Source of the DNA: Betaproteobacteria bacterium
GTDB lineage: Bacteria; Pseudomonadota; Gammaproteobacteria; Burkholderiales; CAIKXV01
Assembly (NCBI GenBank): GCA_021298815.1
Contig: JAJTHE010000032.1
Coordinates: 1-41,628 of the forward strand
Direction of reading: 5' to 3'
DNA length: 41,628 nt
Position 1 is the stretch's first letter. Each line of letters starts with the position of its first letter. This document shows, one piece after another, positions 37,632-41,628 of the stretch. Position numbers and translations under genes: made by a program. The notes below the pieces were generated by a model that was not told the origin of the DNA, ran no database searches, and saw only the letters and a list, made by a program, of their open reading frames with translations.

Positions 37632-39188
37632 TCAGCGCGAGATGAACACGGTCTTCTCTTCGCGCGCCACGCCGGCGTCGTCGGTCGCCTCGACCTTCAG
37701 CCAGACCGGCGTGGAACCCGCCTTCACCGAGCCGGCAGGCACCCGCAGCTCGAGCGGCACGATCCGTGCCCCCGCCGAACCGACCCGTATCGGCTGCGTC
37801 TCGCGCACCACCAGCTCCACGCCGTCGATGCCGCGCACCGACAGGACGAAGCTGCGCGCATCCTCGCGTGTGTTCATGATCTGCACCCGGTAGACGTTCT
37901 CGAGGCGCCCGTCCTCGAGCTCGCGCACGATGTTGCCGCGGTCGCGGATGATGTTCATCTTCACCGGCGTGCGCAGCACGATGCCCGCGACCACGGCCAC
38001 GGTGACCGCCAGCAGCAGGCCGCTGTAGAGCAGCGTGCGCGGGCGCAGCAGGTGGCGCAGGATGTCACGGTCGTCGTAGCGGCCGGCGACCGCATTCTCG
38101 GTGGAGTAGCGGATCAGGCCCTTCGGATAGCCCATCTTGGCCATCACCTGGTTGCAGCCGTCGACGCAGGCGCCGCAACCGATGCATTCGTACTGCAGGC
38201 CGTTGCGGATGTCGATGCCGGTCGGGCAGACCTGGACGCAGATGCCGCAGTCGACGCAGTCGCCCAGCCCGCTCGCGCGCGGGTCGGCCGACTTCCCGCG
38301 CGAGCCCCTCGGCTCGCCGCGCTTCGTGTCGTAGGTGACGATCAGCGTGTCCGGGTCGAACATCACGCTCTGGAAGCGGGCATACGGGCACATGTACTTG
38401 CACACCTGCTCGCGCATGAAGCCGGCGTTGCCCCAGGTGGCGAAGCCGTAGAACAGCATCCAGAAGGTTTCCCAGGGACCGAGCGAGAACGCGACCAGGG
38501 ATGCGCCCAGCTCGCGGATCGGGGTGAAGTAGCCGACGAAGGTGAAGCCGGTCCAGAACGCGAGCAGCACCCACAGCGCGTGCTTGGTCGCCTTGAGGCG
38601 CAGCTTGCGGCCGGACATCGGCTGTCCATCGAGGCGGATGCGCGCCATCCGGTCGCCCTCGACCTTTCGCTCGATCCACATGAACAGCTCGGTGTACACC
38701 GTCTGCGGACAGGCGTAGCCGCACCAGAGACGGCCCGCGATCGCGGTGAACAGGAACAGCGACAGTGCGGCGATCACCAGCAGGCCGGTCAGGAAGATGA
38801 AGTCCTGCGGCCAGAAGACGAAGCCGAAGATGTAGAACTTGCGCGCGGCGAGGTCGAACAGCATCGCCTGCCGGCCGTTCCACTCCAGCCATGCGGTGCC
38901 GTAGAACGCGAGCTGGGTGAGCACCACCAGCAGCACCCGCTGCGAGGCGAGGAACCCGGTCACCGCGCGCGGGTAGATCTTGCGGCGGATCTCGAACAGC
39001 GACTCGTCGGCGCCGGCCGAGGAGGCCGGCGCGGCGGACACCACCCGCACCGGCACCGGACGGGAGGCGGCCCGTGCGCCGTCCTGACCCGGCTGTCCCT
39101 GCTGCCCGGCCTGCGCCGGCCGGCCCTCCGGAGGCGGCGGTGCCGCGACCGGGGTCAGGCCGCCACCGGGGTCACTTGCCGGCGTCAC
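37632..39188 (-). CDS. ccoG: CcoG (FixG), cbb3 oxidase accessory ferredoxin-like membrane protein
   Basis: This 518-residue polytopic protein carries two [4Fe-4S] motifs, CVDCGICVQVCPTGID and CIGCGACVDGCNQ, plus GRLWCGYACPQTVYTELF and CKYMCPYARFQ. CcoG reduces copper for insertion into cbb3 oxidase. A C-terminal immunoglobulin-like domain follows (about 400-518). The N-terminal ~50 residues are Pro/Gly/Gln-rich. The chosen GTG at 39188 overlaps ccoP by 17 bases; the exact start is uncertain. It is in the standard ccoNOQP-G order. Confidence 0.93.
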   Translation of the reverse strand: MTPASDPGGGLTPVAAPPPPEGRPAQAGQQGQPGQDGARAASRPVPVRVVSAAPASSAGADESLFEIRRKIYPRAVTGFLASQRVLLVVLTQLAFYGTAWLEWNGRQAMLFDLAARKFYIFGFVFWPQDFIFLTGLLVIAALSLFLFTAIAGRLWCGYACPQTVYTELFMWIERKVEGDRMARIRLDGQPMSGRKLRLKATKHALWVLLAFWTGFTFVGYFTPIRELGASLVAFSLGPWETFWMLFYGFATWGNAGFMREQVCKYMCPYARFQSVMFDPDTLIVTYDTKRGEPRGSRGKSADPRASGLGDCVDCGICVQVCPTGIDIRNGLQYECIGCGACVDGCNQVMAKMGYPKGLIRYSTENAVAGRYDDRDILRHLLRPRTLLYSGLLLAVTVAVVAGIVLRTPVKMNIIRDRGNIVRELEDGRLENVYRVQIMNTREDARSFVLSVRGIDGVELVVRETQPIRVGSAGARIVPLELRVPAGSVKAGSTPVWLKVEATDDAGVAREEKTVFISR

Positions 39189-40095
39189 GCGACAGCCCCC
39201 ACACGTAGGCGGCGAGCAGGTGCACCTTGCCGGCACCGAGGAACTCGGCCTGTGCAGGCATCACGCCGTTGCGGCCGCGGGTGATGGTCTCGATGATCGA
39301 CTCTTCCGAGGAACCGTACAGCCAGATGCGGTCGGCCAGGTTCGGCGCACCCAGTGCAGGATTGCCCTTCGCGTCCATGCCGTGGCAGGCGACGCACACC
39401 TGTTCGAACTTCACCTTGCCTTGTGCCGCGAGCGCGGCGTCATGCGGCAGGCCCGACAGCGACCGCACATGGTTGGCCACGGCCTTGACGTTCTCGGCGC
39501 CGATCGACTCGACCTGCGGCGGCATCATCGCCTGCCGTCCCCTGGCGATCGATTCATGCACCTGGGCCGGCTCGCCACCCCAGATCCATTCGTTGTCGCG
39601 CAGGTTCGGGAAGCCCCGGGCACCGCCGGCGTCCGACCCGTGGCACTGGGCGCAGTAGGTGACGAACAGCCGCTGCCCCATCTCGCGCGCGGCGGGATCG
39701 CGCGCCACCACCGGGATCTCCTGCTTCAGGTAGACGTCGAACATCGCGGCATAGCGGCTGTCCCAGCGCTTCGATTCCGCCGCGTGCTGCCCGGTGGAAC
39801 TCCAGCCGAGCGCACCGCCGTACACCGCCAGGCCCGGGTACAGGGCCAGGTACAGCAGGCCGAACACGATGGTGATGTAGAACAGGTACATCCACCACCG
39901 CGGCAGCGGATTGTTCCATTCCGCGAGGTCGCCGTCCCACACGTGCCCGGTGGTGCCCGGGCTGGTGCCGGCGTTGGCAGCAGACGCGGGCCTGCGCACC
40001 GTGTTCGCCTTGAGGAACCAGGCGCAGGCGAGGATGGAGACGATGGTCACCACCGCGATGGCGATGCCGACCCAGCTGTAGATGAAATCCGACAT
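39172..40095 (-). CDS. ccoP: cbb3-type cytochrome c oxidase diheme subunit CcoP
   Basis: This 307-residue membrane-anchored diheme cytochrome passes electrons to CcoN. Two heme c sites, CAQCH and CVACH, are present with later methionine ligands (PPQVES and VMPAQAE regions). Two membrane helices lie near the N-terminus (YSWVGIAIAVVTIVSILACAWFL and MYLFYITIVFGLLYLALYPGL). The ATG at 40095 shares one base with the ccoQ stop (TAATG) and has GGGAGG upstream. Confidence 0.97.
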   Translation of the reverse strand: MSDFIYSWVGIAIAVVTIVSILACAWFLKANTVRRPASAANAGTSPGTTGHVWDGDLAEWNNPLPRWWMYLFYITIVFGLLYLALYPGLAVYGGALGWSSTGQHAAESKRWDSRYAAMFDVYLKQEIPVVARDPAAREMGQRLFVTYCAQCHGSDAGGARGFPNLRDNEWIWGGEPAQVHESIARGRQAMMPPQVESIGAENVKAVANHVRSLSGLPHDAALAAQGKVKFEQVCVACHGMDAKGNPALGAPNLADRIWLYGSSEESIIETITRGRNGVMPAQAEFLGAGKVHLLAAYVWGLSRDAGK

Positions 40096-40295
40096 TACCT
40101 GACCTCCCTTGAACCGGTATCGATCGACGCCGGCGCCGCGGCGGAAGGCCGCCAGGGCGCGTCGTCGTCGAGGGGAATGCGCTCGGCCTCGCTGAAGGCC
40201 GCCTTCTGCCGCTTCGAGTACGCCCACCAGACGATGCCGATGAAGGACAGGAAAGCGATCAGCGTGAGGATGGATTGCAGGTCACCCGTGGTCAT
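40095..40295 (-). CDS. ccoQ: cbb3-type oxidase small subunit CcoQ
   Basis: This 66-residue single-helix membrane protein stabilises the cbb3 complex. The helix LTLIAFLSFIGIVWWAYSKRQKAAFSEAERIPLDDD is the typical CcoQ pattern. It lies between ccoO (10 bases) and ccoP (1-base overlap). Confidence 0.93.
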   Translation of the reverse strand: MTTGDLQSILTLIAFLSFIGIVWWAYSKRQKAAFSEAERIPLDDDAPWRPSAAAPASIDTGSREVR

Positions 40296-40305
40296 CGCGC
40301 GCCCC

Positions 40306-40944
40306 TCAGTTGGCCGCGGCCGGCGTGCCGCCGGCCTTCAGGCTGGTGCCCAGAACCTGCATGTAGGCGATCAGCGCATCGAGTTCCGTGCGGCCCTCGA
40401 CCGCCTTCGCGGCACCGGCGATCTCTTCCTCCGTGTACGGCACGCCGACCCGGGCCAGCGCGCGCAGGCGCCCCCCGAGCGAGGCGCCGTCGACCGGCGC
40501 ACGGGCGAGCCATGGATAGGAGGGCATGTTCGATTCCGGCACCACGTCGCGCGGGTTGTTGAAGTGGATGCGGTGCCACTCGTCGGAGTAGCGGCCGCCG
40601 ACCCGCGCCAGGTCGGGCCCGGTGCGCTTGCTGCCCCACTGGAACGGGTGGTCGTACACGAACTCTCCGGCGACCGAGTAGTGGCCGTAGCGTTCGGTCT
40701 CGGCGCGCAGCGGCCGCACCATCTGCGAATGGCAGTTGTAGCAGCCCTCGCGCACGTAGACGTCTCGCCCTGCCTGCTGCAGCGCCGTGTAGGGCTTGAG
40801 CCCGGTCACCGGCTCGGTGGTCGAGCGCTGGAAGAACAGCGGGACGATCTGCACCAGCCCGCCCACGCTCACCACCAGGATCACCAACAGCACCATCCAG
40901 CCGACGTTCTTCTCGATCGCCTGATGCCCGCTATCCATGCCCAT
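40306..40944 (-). CDS. ccoO: cbb3-type cytochrome c oxidase monoheme subunit CcoO
   Basis: This 212-residue membrane-anchored cytochrome c has a heme site in [15 protein letters not shown] and a distal methionine in [10 protein letters not shown]. One N-terminal helix ([25 protein letters not shown]) anchors it. The ATG at 40944 follows GAAAGG. It takes electrons from CcoP to CcoN. It lies 68 bases after ccoN. Confidence 0.97.
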   Translation of the reverse strand: MGMDSGHQAIEKNVGWMVLLVILVVSVGGLVQIVPLFFQRSTTEPVTGLKPYTALQQAGRDVYVREGCYNCHSQMVRPLRAETERYGHYSVAGEFVYDHPFQWGSKRTGPDLARVGGRYSDEWHRIHFNNPRDVVPESNMPSYPWLARAPVDGASLGGRLRALARVGVPYTEEEIAGAAKAVEGRTELDALIAYMQVLGTSLKAGGTPAAAN

Positions 40945-41012
40945 GATTTCGTTACCTTTCGTTGCTGCGTTTTTGGTCCGAACGGCGCCGCTGCCCTGTC
41001 AAGCGCGCGCGG

Positions 41013-41628
41013 TCATGCGTGTGCCATCGCCGGTGCGGGGATCGGCGCGTCGACCGGCCGACTGCCGACCACGGTCTTCCACACGTTCCAGCACATGATC
41101 AGCATGCCGCCCAGGTAGAGCACGCCGCCGGCGAGGCGAACCACGTAGTAGGGCCAGCTCGCCTTGACGCTCTCGACGAAGGTGTAGGTCAGCGTGCCGT
41201 CGGCGTTCACCGCGCGCCACATCAGGCCCTGCATCACGCCGGCGATCCACATCGCGGTGATGTAGAGCACGATGCCGATGGTGGCCACCCAGAAGTGCAG
41301 CGTGATCGCACGCACGCTGTACATCTCGGTGCGCCCGAACAGGCGCGGGATCAGGTAGTACATGCTGCCGATCGAGATCATGCCGACCCAGCCCAGCGCG
41401 CCGGAATGCACATGGCCGATGGTCCAGTCGGTGTAGTGCGACAGCGCATTGACCGTCTTGATCGACATCATCGGGCCCTCGAAGGTCGACATGCCGTAGA
41501 ACGACAGCGAGGTCACGAGGAACTTCAGGATCGGATCTGTGCGCAGCTTGTACCAGGCACCGGACAGCGTCATGATGCCGTTGATCATGCCGCCCCCGGA
41601 AGGCGCGAGCCGGATCAGCGAGAACACC
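41013..41628 (-). CDS. ccoN: cbb3-type cytochrome c oxidase catalytic subunit CcoN (5' end outside window)
   Basis: These are the C-terminal 205 residues of the heme-copper catalytic subunit; the gene continues past the right edge. The sequence [41 protein letters not shown] holds the heme histidines and is diagnostic. Several further membrane helices follow, and the stop lies at 41013. CcoN reduces oxygen with high affinity. Its promoter, where an Fnr box would be expected, is not in the window. Confidence 0.96.
   Translation of the reverse strand, partial: VFSLIRLAPSGGGMINGIMTLSGAWYKLRTDPILKFLVTSLSFYGMSTFEGPMMSIKTVNALSHYTDWTIGHVHSGALGWVGMISIGSMYYLIPRLFGRTEMYSVRAITLHFWVATIGIVLYITAMWIAGVMQGLMWRAVNADGTLTYTFVESVKASWPYYVVRLAGGVLYLGGMLIMCWNVWKTVVGSRPVDAPIPAPAMAHA

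Overview
The window is GC-rich, gene-dense bacterial chromosome that looks betaproteobacterial, possibly Rhodocyclales- or Burkholderiales-like. This placement is inferred from gene content and order, not from a phylogeny: divergent trmJ/suhB beside iscR, dapA-bamC as an overlapping pair, a CxxCx5C-type Fnr, and ccoNOQPG followed by fixH and a TauE/SafE-like membrane protein. There are no tRNA or rRNA genes, CRISPR arrays, integrases or transposases that I can see, and composition is even, so most of the window reads as core genome.

Layout. (1) 1-3283: iron-sulfur cluster biogenesis, all on the minus strand: iscR, a NifS/IscS-type cysteine desulfurase, an A-type carrier, then sufB running off the left edge. 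Two IscR type-1-like operators overlap promoters, one before iscR and one before sufB. (2) 3302-7144: trmJ, suhB, a DoxX protein and an Aer-like PAS chemoreceptor. (3) 7502-13750: mutS, slyD, a Bcp-type peroxiredoxin, a RoxA/YcfD-type ribosomal oxygenase overlapping an unknown gene, and a small Pro/Ala-rich lipoprotein with a structured upstream region and a clear terminator. (4) 13754-16655: MBL-fold hydrolase, bamC, dapA. (5) 16792-28469: one uninterrupted flagellar cluster, fliE-F-G-H-I-J-K-L-M-N-O-P-Q-R, read on the minus strand behind a near-perfect sigma-54 promoter. The sigma-54 activator pair fleS-fleR follows at 28575-31234 and probably drives it. (6) 31340-41628: a low-oxygen block with an Acg-family nitroreductase homologue, fnr, an acidic small protein, uspA, hemN with an Fnr box upstream, a TauE/SafE-like protein, a small membrane protein, fixH, ccoG, ccoP, ccoQ, ccoO and the 3' part of ccoN.

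How it fits together. IscR would sense Fe-S status and control its own operon and the SUF genes. Fe-S supply serves Fnr, HemN, CcoG and IscR itself. Fnr and HemN with the cbb3 oxidase genes suggest a microaerobically respiring organism that can make heme without oxygen. The FleSR/sigma-54 arrangement is the one usual for polar flagella, and the Aer-like receptor suggests redox- or energy-guided swimming. Many genes use GTG or TTG starts and many overlap by 1-4 bases, showing translational coupling.

I found no clearly new multi-gene system. The items most worth a second look are the hybrid isc/suf operon with paired operators, the GGA-loop hairpins upstream of the lipoprotein gene, the (CTAG)n palindrome between fliK and fliJ, and the unknown gene coupled to the ribosomal oxygenase.
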